NCBI GenBank assembly: GCA_025356635.1 | Contig: JANXRY010000005.1 | Span: 1 to 51,790 of the forward strand | Direction: 5' to 3' | DNA length: 51,790 nt | DNA from: Gammaproteobacteria bacterium | GTDB taxonomy: Bacteria > Pseudomonadota > Gammaproteobacteria > Xanthomonadales > Xanthomonadaceae | Shown here: one piece after another, positions 15,572 to 24,333 of the stretch | Layout of the letters: each line of letters starts with the position of its first letter | How positions within the stretch are numbered: the first letter of the stretch is position 1 | Position numbers and translations under genes: made by a program | The notes under the pieces: generated by a model | Told to the model about the DNA's origin: nothing | What the model saw: the letters and a program-made list of their open reading frames with translations, nothing else | Database searches by the model: none

Positions 15572-18500
15572 ATGACCAACAAGTCCAAGGCTCGCCACGG
15601 TATTCGCGGCTCTTATCGTTTCAAACTCAATCCCACCACGCGTGCGATCCGCAACGCGTTCGCCTTGGGCTTGGCCCTCGCGGCCGGCAGCCAGCAGGCA
15701 GCGGCAAGCATCTGCACGCCGAGCATCTACGGCTACCAGGGCTATCTGAATTGCGACGGCGCCGGCGCTGCCAGCGAGAATTGGAGTGGGTACGGGTTTG
15801 ACGATGTCACGGTCGTCCTGGGCGGCAACTCGCCGACGGTGATCTTCGGTACCGCGGGCCTGGATGCGTTCTCCATTTACGCGGACGTAGGCAACATTCA
15901 CGTCACCAGCGATGCCGACCTGTTCTCCTACGGCGGTGACGGCATTGATGCGTTCGCGCCGAACGGCAATGTGGACGTCAGCAGTTCGGGTGACATCACC
16001 TCCTTCTACGGCACCGGCATCGATGCCGCGAGTGTGTATGGCAACGTCGATGTCACCAACAGCGGCAATGTCTCGGCGTTGTCGGTGTTCGGCTACAACG
16101 ACAACATCACCGGCATCAGCGCCAGCACCACCTTCGGCGACAGCTACGTCAACAGCACTGCCAACTCCTCCGTGTCCGCCGTCTCCCTGTACGGCTACGA
16201 CGCGGTTGCGACTGGCATCAACGCCTTTTCCCAGTATGGCTCCGCGACGGTCAACAATGGCGGCGACGTCGAAGCCAGCAGCATCGACGGTTCTGCCTAC
16301 GGCATCGTCGCGGTGGGTTACAGCGGCGCCTCGGTAACGGTCGGCGCAGGCGGCACGGTCACCGCCGAAGTCACTGGCAATGAGTATTTCAGCGGCAACG
16401 CCGCCGGCGTGGTCGCGGCTTCCTACAACGGCAACGCCAGCGTCACCAACTACGGCGACGTCTCCGCCTCGGCGGCCGGCAAGTATTACGGCAACGCCGC
16501 TGGTATCGTCGCTTCCAGCTATTACGGCAATAGCTCGGTCGCCAACTACGGCACCGTTTCTGCCACCGCCACCGGCAAGTACGGCGATGCCTACGGAGTC
16601 ATCTCCGCGTCCGTCAATGGCAACAGCTACAACTATAACAATGGCGATATCAGCGCCACGGCTTCCGGCAAGTACGGCACGGCCACCGGCATGGAATCCA
16701 CCTCCGTGTTCGGCGATGCCTACGCCAGCAATGGCCCGGACGGCAGCGTCTCGGCCTACGCCAGCGGCAAGTACGGCAAAGCCACCGGCATTCAGGCGCG
16801 CTCCTACACTGGCTACGCCGGCATCAGCAACTACGGCGACGTAACCGCGACCACGACCGGCAAGTACGGCACCGCGATCGGCGCAGTTGCTTACGGCGGT
16901 TTCTCGGCCGGCGTCTACAATGCCGGCTCGATCAGCGCCTCGGCCACGTCCTTCAGCGGATATTTTTCCGATGTCCACGCCTACGGCGCCGCCGCAATTG
17001 GTGGTTTCTCAGCGGGCGTCTACAACGCCGAGGGCGGCAGCATCAACGCCTTCGCCTACGCCTATTACGGCTACGCCACGGCGGTCGGCTCCCTGGTGGA
17101 AGCGGGCTACTACGCCTCCACCACCAACAATGGCGACATCAGCGCCACCGCTATCGTGGTGTACGGCGGTTCCACCGCCCCCTTGCTTGAAGGTTCTGGC
17201 GATGCCCGCGCGATCGGCAGCACCACGACTGCCCTGGGCGGCCAGGGCGGCGAATACAACCCCGGCCTGATTGCTGCTGCCGGCTACGCCAGCCTGTACA
17301 ACAACGGCAGCATCGATGCTTACGCCGCCACGTACATGGGTACTGCCTACGCGACTGGCAGCCTGGTGATCGGCGACTATGCCTATACCAGCAACACGGG
17401 TTCGATTTCGGCCGAAGCCTACACCTACATCGGTAACGCCGTCGCGGTCGGCAGCGTGACCGTCGGCAAGTACGCCAGCGTCAACAACGGCGAGTACGGC
17501 TCGATTTCCGCCTACGCCTATAGTTACAGCGGCAACGCGGGCGCCGTCGGTGCCTATACCATCGGCAGTTACGGCGCCGAAGTCGACAACAGCGGCTCGA
17601 TTACGGCCGGCGCCTACGCCTTCGTCGGCAATGCCAGTGCCTTGGGTGCGGTGGTCGCCGGCGATTACTACGCCGTCCTGAACAACAACGGCTACATCGG
17701 CGCCGGCGCGACAGCGGTCTTCGGTGACGCCCAGGCCATCGGCAGCGAAGTCATCGGCGGTCTATACGCCTACACCTACAACGACGGCAGCATTTCCGCC
17801 TACGCCTACTCCTACGTCGGTGACGCCCAGGCCTTCGGCAGCGTGACGGAGGCGAACTACTCGGCCTCCCTGAACAACCCGGGCGACATTTCCGCCACGG
17901 CGGTGGCCATTAACGGCGACTCAACGGCCTTTGGATCGATCGTGGACGCGTACAACGCCTACACCCATAACAGTGGCAACAGCATTACCGCCTACGCGTA
18001 TTCGTATGTCGGTGATGCCACGGCGGTGGCCAGCCAGACGAATGGTTTCTTCGCCCTGCTCAACAACACGGGCGATATCAGCGCCACTGCGATCGCGATC
18101 TACGGCGACGCCTTGGCCTACGGCAGTTTGGTGACTGGCGTCCTCAGCGAAACCTACAACGGCTACTACGGATCCATCGACGCCTTTGCTTACAGCTATG
18201 TTGGCAATGCGGTGGCGGTTGGTTCAGCGACCCTTGGCTACGTCGCGGTAACCGACAACAATGGCTCGATCTCTGCCCAGGCGGTGGTCGGCTACGGCGC
18301 GGCCTACGCAAGCGGAGCGGTGACCACCGGCACCTATTCCTACCTGTCCAATTACTACGACGGCAGCATCAGTGGTTCGGCCTACGCTTTCAACGGCCTG
18401 GCAGTAGCTTACGGTTCGCTGACCACCGGCTACGACGCGACCACCTACAACAACGGCTCGATCTCGGCCGACGCTGAAGTGGGCGACGGCTACGCCTACG

Positions 18501-21500
18501 CCTTCGGTGCGGTGAACATCGGCGATCGTTTCTCGACCCTGACCAACGGCTACTACGGCTCTATCGATGCCTACGCCTATGCTCAGGAAGGCTACGCCAC
18601 CTCGATCGGCTCCTACGTTGGCGGCGGCTCAGCGCTGACCACCAACTATGGTTCGATCTCGGCTGAATCTCGCGTGATTCTGGGCGTCGCCCAGGCCACC
18701 GGCAGCGAGACCATCGCCTATTACGGCTTCGCCTCTCTGGTGAACTACGGCGACATCAGTGCCAGCGCGCATTCCTATGCGGGCTATGCGGTCGCGACCG
18801 GCTCGATCAGCGGTACCTACTCGGGCAAGTACGCCGCTACTACGACCAACTACGGCGACATCTCGGCCGACGCCTCGGTGCACTTCGGTGGCGCCTACGC
18901 CACTGGCGCCGTGACTGCCGCCAAGTATGCCGCGCAGTACAACTACGGTGACATCTCGGCTACCGCCTACGCGTATGACGGCATTGCCGTTGCAACCGGC
19001 TCGTATGTCGGTGGCAAGTACGACACGCTTGACGTCAATGCCGGCAACATCACTGCCGACGCCACCGCCTATTACGGCGGCGTGGCTATCGCCACCGGCG
19101 CCAGCGACTACAGCCTGCTCGGCACCTCCACGATGCACAACTACGGCGACATTGGTGCTACTGCCAATGCCTACGCCGGTTACGCGCGCGCCACCGGTGT
19201 GTCTTCGGTCGGCAACAAGTACTCGATCGTCTACAACGAAGGCTCGATCAGCGCGGTTGCAACTGCCAATTACGGCGCCGCGATTGCCATCGGTGATGCC
19301 CAGACCGGCAAGTACGGCTCGTTCCTGGTCAACGACGGCGGCAGCATCAGCGCGGTAGCCAATTCCTACGCCGGTTATGCGGTGGCGGCTGGCTCGGTCG
19401 TGAACAGTAAGTACTACTACGCTGGCACCTATAACTACGGCTCGATCAGCGCGGTGGCCAATGCCGATTACGGCGTCGCTCTGGCTTACGGCAGCATCAC
19501 CTCGGCCGTGGATTATTACGGCGGCGGTTACGCCACGCTGGTCAACGCCGGCTACATCACCGCCGAGGCCAATGCCTACGCGGGTGTTGCCTATGCGGTA
19601 GGTTCGGATGTTGAAGGCGGCTACTACGCGCTGACCTACAATGTGGGCATCATTGATGCCACGGCCAACGCCGATTACGGTCTGGCCGAAGCGATTGGCA
19701 GCAAGACCAACTCCGACTACGGCGCGGCGTACCTGGTCAACGGCTACTACATCACTGCCGAGGCCAATGCCTACGGCGGCGTGGCGATCGCGATCGGTTC
19801 CGAGGTGTCGGGCAAGTACTATGCCGAGACCCAGAACTTCGGCGGGATCTATGCCACGGCCTACGCCGGTTACTCGGGTTTGGCTGAGGCGGTGGGTTCG
19901 ATCACCGCGTCGAATGGTTTCGCGGGCTTGTACAACGCCGGCGCGATCGTGACCTACGCCACCGGTTACCAGGCCGAGTCGATCGGCGCGGTGGTGAGCG
20001 GCGACTACGGCGCCGGGGTGGTGAACTACGGGGCCATCGACGCGGTGGCCTATGGCTACTACACGCTGGCGATTGGTCTGGAGGCGTATTCCGCGAATGG
20101 CGATGTGAACATCTACAACGCCGGCACGATTGCCTCGTACTCCTACGGTTACTACGGTTCGACCTCGATCGCGGTGGAGATGGGCGCGGACGGCGGTACC
20201 GCCACGCTGGTCAATGTCGGCACGATCAAGGCCAACGGCACCGGTGCGCGGGTGGCGATCTACTCGAGCGAGTACGCGACGGCCAACATCTACAACTACG
20301 GCCTGATCACCGGCTCGATCCAGACCGGCAACTACAGTGACTACCTGCTCAATGACGGCACGTGGAACGCGCTGCAGGCCTCGCACTTCAACGGCGGCGA
20401 TGACGAGATCATCAACACCGGCACGATCAACATGAACAATTCGTTGATCTCGCTGGGCAGCTTTGAGGACGGCAACAGCTTCTACAACTACGGCCTGATC
20501 AACGTGCGCGGCCATAGCGTCATCGACATGGGTGTCAACGTCTCGCTGATCTACAGCCCGAACCCGTATGCGTTCTACCAGGGTGGCACGGTCAGCTTCC
20601 TGGACGGCCATGCCGATGACACGCTGACGATCTTCGGCGACCTCACCGGCACCGGGTCGTTGGTGGTAGACCTGGATGCGCTGAACCAGGTCGGTGACAT
20701 CGTGTACGTGGAAGGCGACATCATCGAGCCGACCAAGCAGACGATCAACGGCATCCTGCGCACGCAGCCGACCAGCGAGTTCACCGAGATTCCGGTGGTG
20801 ACGGTGGACGGCACGAGCCAGGCCGGGGACGTGGTGCTGGGTACGATCGGAACGCCGAGCGACCTGTTCTACACGCTGGACTTCAGCATCATCAGCCACA
20901 TCAACACGGCCAACACCGCCGATGACGTGTTCGCGGTCGGCATTGACGTGTCGGGCCTGAGCGCCCGCGGCGTGATGGCCAGCACGGTGGCGCCGGCGGT
21001 GTCGAACCTGTGGAATGACGGGATCGGTACGGTGTTCCAGCGCGAAGGCACGGTGCGCGACCTGGTTGAGACCGGCCCGGCGCTGTGGGTGCGGACCTTC
21101 TACTCGGACGGCTCGATCAGTCCGGAAGGCGTGACCCGCAACTTTGGTGCCGGCGGCTCGCAGAACTTCGACCAGAAGAACTCGGGCACCGAGTTCGGGT
21201 TTGCGCTGCACTTCAACAGCCACTTTACCGGCGGCGTGCTGCTGGGCAAGTCGGACGCGGACTTTGACCCGGATGCGGGTGGTCATGGCCGGATCAAGAG
21301 CGACACCTACGGTGCGTACGTGACCTGGATGCCGGGCAACGGCTTCTACGGTGACCTGTCGTACCGGAAGATGAGCTTCACCAGCGACTCGACGGTCACC
21401 GGCGGCAACTTCTCCAACGATGGCGACGCTACCGGCTTCGCGCTGGAGATGGGCTACGGCTTTGATACGGCCAGTGGCTGGAAGGTGGAGCCGCAGTTGC

Positions 21501-22381
21501 AGTACTCGCAGATGAACCTGCACCTGATGGATCGGGTGGCGGACAGCACTTGGGGTAGCTTCAAGCTGCTCGATGGCGATTCGCAGCGGACCCGCCTGGG
21601 CGTGTCGTTGCGCAAGACCTTCGCGTCGAGCGACGACCATTCCTGGACGCCGTACTTCTCGGTCAATGCGATCCACGAGACCAAGGGCAACAACGACTAC
21701 TCGATCGACAACCACTTCTTCGGCAGCAACGACATGAGTGGCACCAGTGGCCTGGTGGAAGCCGGCGCCACGGGTCAGTTCGGTTCGTGGACGGTGTTTG
21801 GTGGCCTGAACTACCACGACGGCGCCTCGTTCAACGGGGTGTTCGGTGGCCAGATCGGGGTGCGTTATGCGATCGGCAAGAAGGCTCCGCCGCCAGTCGT
21901 GGCACCTGCCCCGACCCCGCCACCGGAGAAGACCTGCGCGGATCTGGATGACGACGGCGACGGCGTCAACAACTGCAACGACAAGTGCCCGGACTCGGCC
22001 GCCGGTCAGGCGATTGGTCCGGACGGTTGCCCAGTGCCACTGACCATCGACCTGAAGGGCGTGAACTTCGACTTCGACAAGTCGACGCTGCGTCCGGACG
22101 CGGTGGCGATCCTGGACGAAGCGGTGTCCATCCTGGGCAAGTACCCGGAGCTGAAGGTGGAAGTGGCCGGTCATACCGACGCCATTGGCTCCGAGCAGTA
22201 CAACCAGGGTCTGTCCGAGCGTCGGGCCAAGGCCGTGTACGACTACCTGACGGGTCATGGCATTGATGCCGGCCGCTTGGTGGGTCCGAACGGTTATGGC
22301 GAGAGCAAGCCGATCGATACGAACGACACCAAGGAAGGCCGTGCGCGCAATCGCCGGACCGAGTTGGACGTGCAGAACTAA
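15572..22381 (+). CDS. Giant repeat-rich autotransporter-like surface protein with C-terminal OmpA domain
   Basis: A 2269-residue predicted surface protein. Residues 1-47 look like an extended signal peptide with a long basic n-region (start MTNKSKARHGIRGSYRFK) and a hydrophobic core ending in AAAS. Residues 230-1530 consist of about 38 units of roughly 32 residues, rich in Ala, Gly, Tyr, Ser and Asn (for example NDGSISAYAYSYVGDA), likely a beta-helix passenger. Residues 1530-1830 look like the end of a pertactin-type passenger. Residues 1835-2105 fit an autotransporter beta-barrel. A Pro-rich linker, a Ca-binding TSP3-like segment (DLDDDGDGVNNCNDKCPDS) and an OmpA peptidoglycan-binding domain (about 2155-2269, with VAGHTD and RRTELDV) follow. 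A tail after the barrel is unlike a classical autotransporter. The ATG at 15572 has a good ribosome site. Adhesion or biofilm is a guess. Confidence 0.88.
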   Translation: MTNKSKARHGIRGSYRFKLNPTTRAIRNAFALGLALAAGSQQAAASICTPSIYGYQGYLNCDGAGAASENWSGYGFDDVTVVLGGNSPTVIFGTAGLDAFSIYADVGNIHVTSDADLFSYGGDGIDAFAPNGNVDVSSSGDITSFYGTGIDAASVYGNVDVTNSGNVSALSVFGYNDNITGISASTTFGDSYVNSTANSSVSAVSLYGYDAVATGINAFSQYGSATVNNGGDVEASSIDGSAYGIVAVGYSGASVTVGAGGTVTAEVTGNEYFSGNAAGVVAASYNGNASVTNYGDVSASAAGKYYGNAAGIVASSYYGNSSVANYGTVSATATGKYGDAYGVISASVNGNSYNYNNGDISATASGKYGTATGMESTSVFGDAYASNGPDGSVSAYASGKYGKATGIQARSYTGYAGISNYGDVTATTTGKYGTAIGAVAYGGFSAGVYNAGSISASATSFSGYFSDVHAYGAAAIGGFSAGVYNAEGGSINAFAYAYYGYATAVGSLVEAGYYASTTNNGDISATAIVVYGGSTAPLLEGSGDARAIGSTTTALGGQGGEYNPGLIAAAGYASLYNNGSIDAYAATYMGTAYATGSLVIGDYAYTSNTGSISAEAYTYIGNAVAVGSVTVGKYASVNNGEYGSISAYAYSYSGNAGAVGAYTIGSYGAEVDNSGSITAGAYAFVGNASALGAVVAGDYYAVLNNNGYIGAGATAVFGDAQAIGSEVIGGLYAYTYNDGSISAYAYSYVGDAQAFGSVTEANYSASLNNPGDISATAVAINGDSTAFGSIVDAYNAYTHNSGNSITAYAYSYVGDATAVASQTNGFFALLNNTGDISATAIAIYGDALAYGSLVTGVLSETYNGYYGSIDAFAYSYVGNAVAVGSATLGYVAVTDNNGSISAQAVVGYGAAYASGAVTTGTYSYLSNYYDGSISGSAYAFNGLAVAYGSLTTGYDATTYNNGSISADAEVGDGYAYAFGAVNIGDRFSTLTNGYYGSIDAYAYAQEGYATSIGSYVGGGSALTTNYGSISAESRVILGVAQATGSETIAYYGFASLVNYGDISASAHSYAGYAVATGSISGTYSGKYAATTTNYGDISADASVHFGGAYATGAVTAAKYAAQYNYGDISATAYAYDGIAVATGSYVGGKYDTLDVNAGNITADATAYYGGVAIATGASDYSLLGTSTMHNYGDIGATANAYAGYARATGVSSVGNKYSIVYNEGSISAVATANYGAAIAIGDAQTGKYGSFLVNDGGSISAVANSYAGYAVAAGSVVNSKYYYAGTYNYGSISAVANADYGVALAYGSITSAVDYYGGGYATLVNAGYITAEANAYAGVAYAVGSDVEGGYYALTYNVGIIDATANADYGLAEAIGSKTNSDYGAAYLVNGYYITAEANAYGGVAIAIGSEVSGKYYAETQNFGGIYATAYAGYSGLAEAVGSITASNGFAGLYNAGAIVTYATGYQAESIGAVVSGDYGAGVVNYGAIDAVAYGYYTLAIGLEAYSANGDVNIYNAGTIASYSYGYYGSTSIAVEMGADGGTATLVNVGTIKANGTGARVAIYSSEYATANIYNYGLITGSIQTGNYSDYLLNDGTWNALQASHFNGGDDEIINTGTINMNNSLISLGSFEDGNSFYNYGLINVRGHSVIDMGVNVSLIYSPNPYAFYQGGTVSFLDGHADDTLTIFGDLTGTGSLVVDLDALNQVGDIVYVEGDIIEPTKQTINGILRTQPTSEFTEIPVVTVDGTSQAGDVVLGTIGTPSDLFYTLDFSIISHINTANTADDVFAVGIDVSGLSARGVMASTVAPAVSNLWNDGIGTVFQREGTVRDLVETGPALWVRTFYSDGSISPEGVTRNFGAGGSQNFDQKNSGTEFGFALHFNSHFTGGVLLGKSDADFDPDAGGHGRIKSDTYGAYVTWMPGNGFYGDLSYRKMSFTSDSTVTGGNFSNDGDATGFALEMGYGFDTASGWKVEPQLQYSQMNLHLMDRVADSTWGSFKLLDGDSQRTRLGVSLRKTFASSDDHSWTPYFSVNAIHETKGNNDYSIDNHFFGSNDMSGTSGLVEAGATGQFGSWTVFGGLNYHDGASFNGVFGGQIGVRYAIGKKAPPPVVAPAPTPPPEKTCADLDDDGDGVNNCNDKCPDSAAGQAIGPDGCPVPLTIDLKGVNFDFDKSTLRPDAVAILDEAVSILGKYPELKVEVAGHTDAIGSEQYNQGLSERRAKAVYDYLTGHGIDAGRLVGPNGYGESKPIDTNDTKEGRARNRRTELDVQN
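16261..20170 (+). repeat. About 38 in-frame repeats of roughly 96 bp (32 residues)
   Basis: Counting the recurring G(D/S)I(S/D/T)A strand gives about 38 units. The early units carry SGKYGxAxG (16490-16880), and the later ones read GSISAYAYSYVGDAxAxGS with variants. The units differ at many positions, so this is an old, diverged array and not a simple tandem duplication. Long open frames on the other strand across this array result from its composition. Confidence 0.85.
21929..22378 (+). repeat. TSP3-OmpA cassette, copy 1 of a large inverted repeat
   Basis: The 150 codons before the stop encode a segment matching, by my count, 136 of 150 residues of the esterase autotransporter tail at 33654-34103 on the other strand. 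DNA identity is also high, with a longest exact run that I can see of 38 bases (around the GVNFDFDKSTLRP codons). Confidence 0.85.
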
Positions 22382-22438
22382 GCCATCCGGCCACGGCCTG
22401 CGCTAACCCCGCAGGCCGATGGCCCCAGGCAAATCCTA

Positions 22439-22466
22439 CCGGCGGGCTTCCCCGCCGGTTTTTTTT
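22439..22466 (+). terminator. Intrinsic terminator of the giant gene
   Basis: An 8-bp perfect stem CCGGCGGG/CCCGCCGG with a CTTC loop is followed by eight T residues. It lies 58 bases after the stop codon of the giant gene. Confidence 0.92.
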
Positions 22467-22581
22467 CGTAATGGCAATAGCGCCGGCCTACGAGCCTCGG
22501 GATCTATGCGACCATATTGCCCCGACCGATCACCGCACGGCCCTGCCGCGCCCGTCTTGCAGCAGCTTTGGAGAACACGCT

Positions 22582-23793
22582 TTGACTAATTCGAACCCGC
22601 CGGAATCCAAGCCCGGCCAGCAAAAATCCGTTGAACAGGTGGTACAGGTCACCAAGCCGGGAGACATTTCCGACGTCTCCACCCAGGCGACTCCGGCAGC
22701 AGCGCCGGCCGCTGGCACCAAGCCTCCACTTGACCTGACCAAGCTCAAGGTCGAGAAGAGCTGCTCGCGCGGTATGGGCGAATGGCTGCGCAGCAACCGG
22801 GTCTCATTAGCGCTGACGTCCTATCAGACCGGCCGTGTCTACATGGTCGGCTCCGATGCCCAGGGCCGCGTTTCCTTCTTTGAGCGCATTTTCGAACGCG
22901 CCATGGGCATTGTTGGCAATGCCGACCGCGTCTATCTCGGTGGCCTCTACCAGTTGTGGCGTTTCGAAAACATCCTTCGCAAGAACCAGGTGATCCACAA
23001 GGTGTTCGATCGTTGCTACGTGCCGCGCAATGCGCAAACGATCGGTGACCTTGATATCCACGAACTGGGCATTCGCAAGAACGGTCGCGTGGTTTTCGTC
23101 AACACCAAGTATTCCTGCCTTTCCGAATTGAGCCTGACCCACAGCTTCAAGGCGATCTGGAAGCCGCCATTCATCAGCAAACTGGCGCCCGAAGACCGGT
23201 GTCACCTGAACGGCCTGGCCATGAAAGACGGCGAACCCAAGTACGTGACTGCTGTCTGCAAGAGCGATGCGGTGGATGGCTGGCGTGACCGTCGCCACAA
23301 CGGTGGCGTGGTCATCGATGTGGACACCAATGAGATCGTCTGTGAAGGCCTGTCCATGCCGCACTCGCCGCGCTGGGCCAATGGCAAGCTTTGGGTGCTC
23401 AACGCCGGTACCGGCTACCTGGGCTGGGTTGATTTCGAAAAGAAGGCGTTCGTACCACACGTCTTTTGCCCGGGCTTCCTGCGTGGACTTTCGATTCACG
23501 GGAACGTTGCCGCGATTGGCTTGTCCAAGCCGCGCAACAAACGTTTCGAAGGCCTCGAACTGGATGCCGAACTGACCAAGCGCGATGCTGATCCATGGTG
23601 TGGCGTGCAAATCGTCTCACTCACCAACGGCGACGTGCTGCAGTGGATCCGCTTCGAGGGTGACATTACCGAGTTGTTCGATATCAGCTTCCTGCCTGGC
23701 GTGCACAATCCGATGATGGTTGGACTACGTACTCCGGAGATCCGCGAGCTGATCACTTTTGAATCCGATATTCCCGAAGGAGCTCCCGCATGA
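22582..23793 (+). CDS. TIGR03032-family protein of unknown function
   Basis: A 403-residue protein matching the conserved hypothetical family TIGR03032, as I remember it. After a disordered Pro/Thr-rich N-terminus of about 55 residues comes GMGEWLRSNRVSLALTSYQTGRVYMVGSD, then a beta-propeller-like series of strands (HLNGLAMKDGEPKYVTAV, SMPHSPRWANGKLWVLNAGTGYLG). I take a TTG at 22582 as the start because a GGAG site lies upstream of it. An ATG at 22471 in the same frame sits on the terminator T-run and is unlikely. No secretion signal is clear. The last four bases overlap the EF-hand gene. Confidence 0.75.
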   Translation: MTNSNPPESKPGQQKSVEQVVQVTKPGDISDVSTQATPAAAPAAGTKPPLDLTKLKVEKSCSRGMGEWLRSNRVSLALTSYQTGRVYMVGSDAQGRVSFFERIFERAMGIVGNADRVYLGGLYQLWRFENILRKNQVIHKVFDRCYVPRNAQTIGDLDIHELGIRKNGRVVFVNTKYSCLSELSLTHSFKAIWKPPFISKLAPEDRCHLNGLAMKDGEPKYVTAVCKSDAVDGWRDRRHNGGVVIDVDTNEIVCEGLSMPHSPRWANGKLWVLNAGTGYLGWVDFEKKAFVPHVFCPGFLRGLSIHGNVAAIGLSKPRNKRFEGLELDAELTKRDADPWCGVQIVSLTNGDVLQWIRFEGDITELFDISFLPGVHNPMMVGLRTPEIRELITFESDIPEGAPA

Positions 23794-24236
23794 TTACCCG
23801 CACGAACCTGTTCTTCGCCATGGCCCTGGGCCTGACCGTCGCCGCTTCCGCGCAAGCGCGCCCAGCCGCCGCGCCCGCTGCTGCTGCCCCTGCAGCCGTA
23901 GCTGAAACGCCGGAAGCCATGTTCCAGAACATGGACAAGAACAATGACAAGATGCTCAGCCTGGATGAGTTCAAGGCCGGCATCGAAGCTCGCAACCGTG
24001 CCATGATCGTGGCGAGACTACACGCGCAGTTCAAATCGATGGACAAGAACAATAGCGGCGCCTTGGAGCCGACCGAGTTCTATGAGCTGCCGATGGTCAA
24101 GTCAGGTGGTAGCAACGCGCCCACCTTTACATCGGCCGACACCGACAAAGACCAGAAATTGAACTTCAAGGAATACGTGGCGCTGGTGGCGAAATACGCT
24201 GAAAGTCGCGCCACTGCTGCTCCTTCGAAGCCCTGA
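23790..24236 (+). CDS. Exported EF-hand calcium-binding protein
   Basis: A 148-residue protein with a signal peptide (MITRTNLFFAMALGLTVAASAQA) and an Ala/Pro-rich spacer. Three EF-hand loops of the DxDxDG type follow: DKNNDKMLSLDE, DKNNSGALEPTE and DTDKDQKLNFKE, each with Asp/Asn at positions 1, 3 and 5 and Glu at 12. It is probably a periplasmic calcium-binding protein. The start overlaps the stop of the TIGR03032 gene (ATGA), so the two are coupled and may work together. A hairpin terminator follows. Confidence 0.88.
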   Translation: MITRTNLFFAMALGLTVAASAQARPAAAPAAAAPAAVAETPEAMFQNMDKNNDKMLSLDEFKAGIEARNRAMIVARLHAQFKSMDKNNSGALEPTEFYELPMVKSGGSNAPTFTSADTDKDQKLNFKEYVALVAKYAESRATAAPSKP

Positions 24237-24286
24237 GCTGGTCGCAATTCGACCCGCCAGGTCGAAGTTCCCAAGACGTAAAACAA

Positions 24287-24319
24287 AAACGCCGCCGGCT
24301 ATTGATGCCGGCGGCGTTT
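24287..24319. terminator. Bidirectional terminator between convergent genes
   Basis: A 13-bp perfect stem (AAACGCCGCCGGC / GCCGGCGGCGTTT) with a 7-base loop separates the plus-strand EF-hand gene from the minus-strand acyltransferase-like gene. The T-rich run is best on the minus strand (GTTTTTGTTTTA), with a shorter one on the plus strand. Confidence 0.85.
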
Positions 24320-24333
24320 CTATTTCAGGTTGG

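Noticed and set aside
15548-16978. A 476-residue minus-strand open frame over the start of the giant gene
   Set aside because: Same compositional effect; no ribosome site and no recognisable fold.
16261-20170. CRISPR array or non-coding satellite
   Set aside because: The repeats are in frame, differ throughout and keep a protein-level pattern; there are no constant repeats with unique spacers.
18629-22258. A 1209-residue open frame on the minus strand inside the giant surface-protein gene
   Set aside because: It comes from the periodic GC-rich codons of the repeats. The predicted protein is Val/Arg/Gly/His-rich with no domain, and the plus frame has a signal peptide, barrel and OmpA domain.
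22471-22581. ATG at 22471 as start of the TIGR03032 gene
   Set aside because: It lies a few bases after the terminator T-run, leaving no room for a promoter, and the added residues look non-coding.
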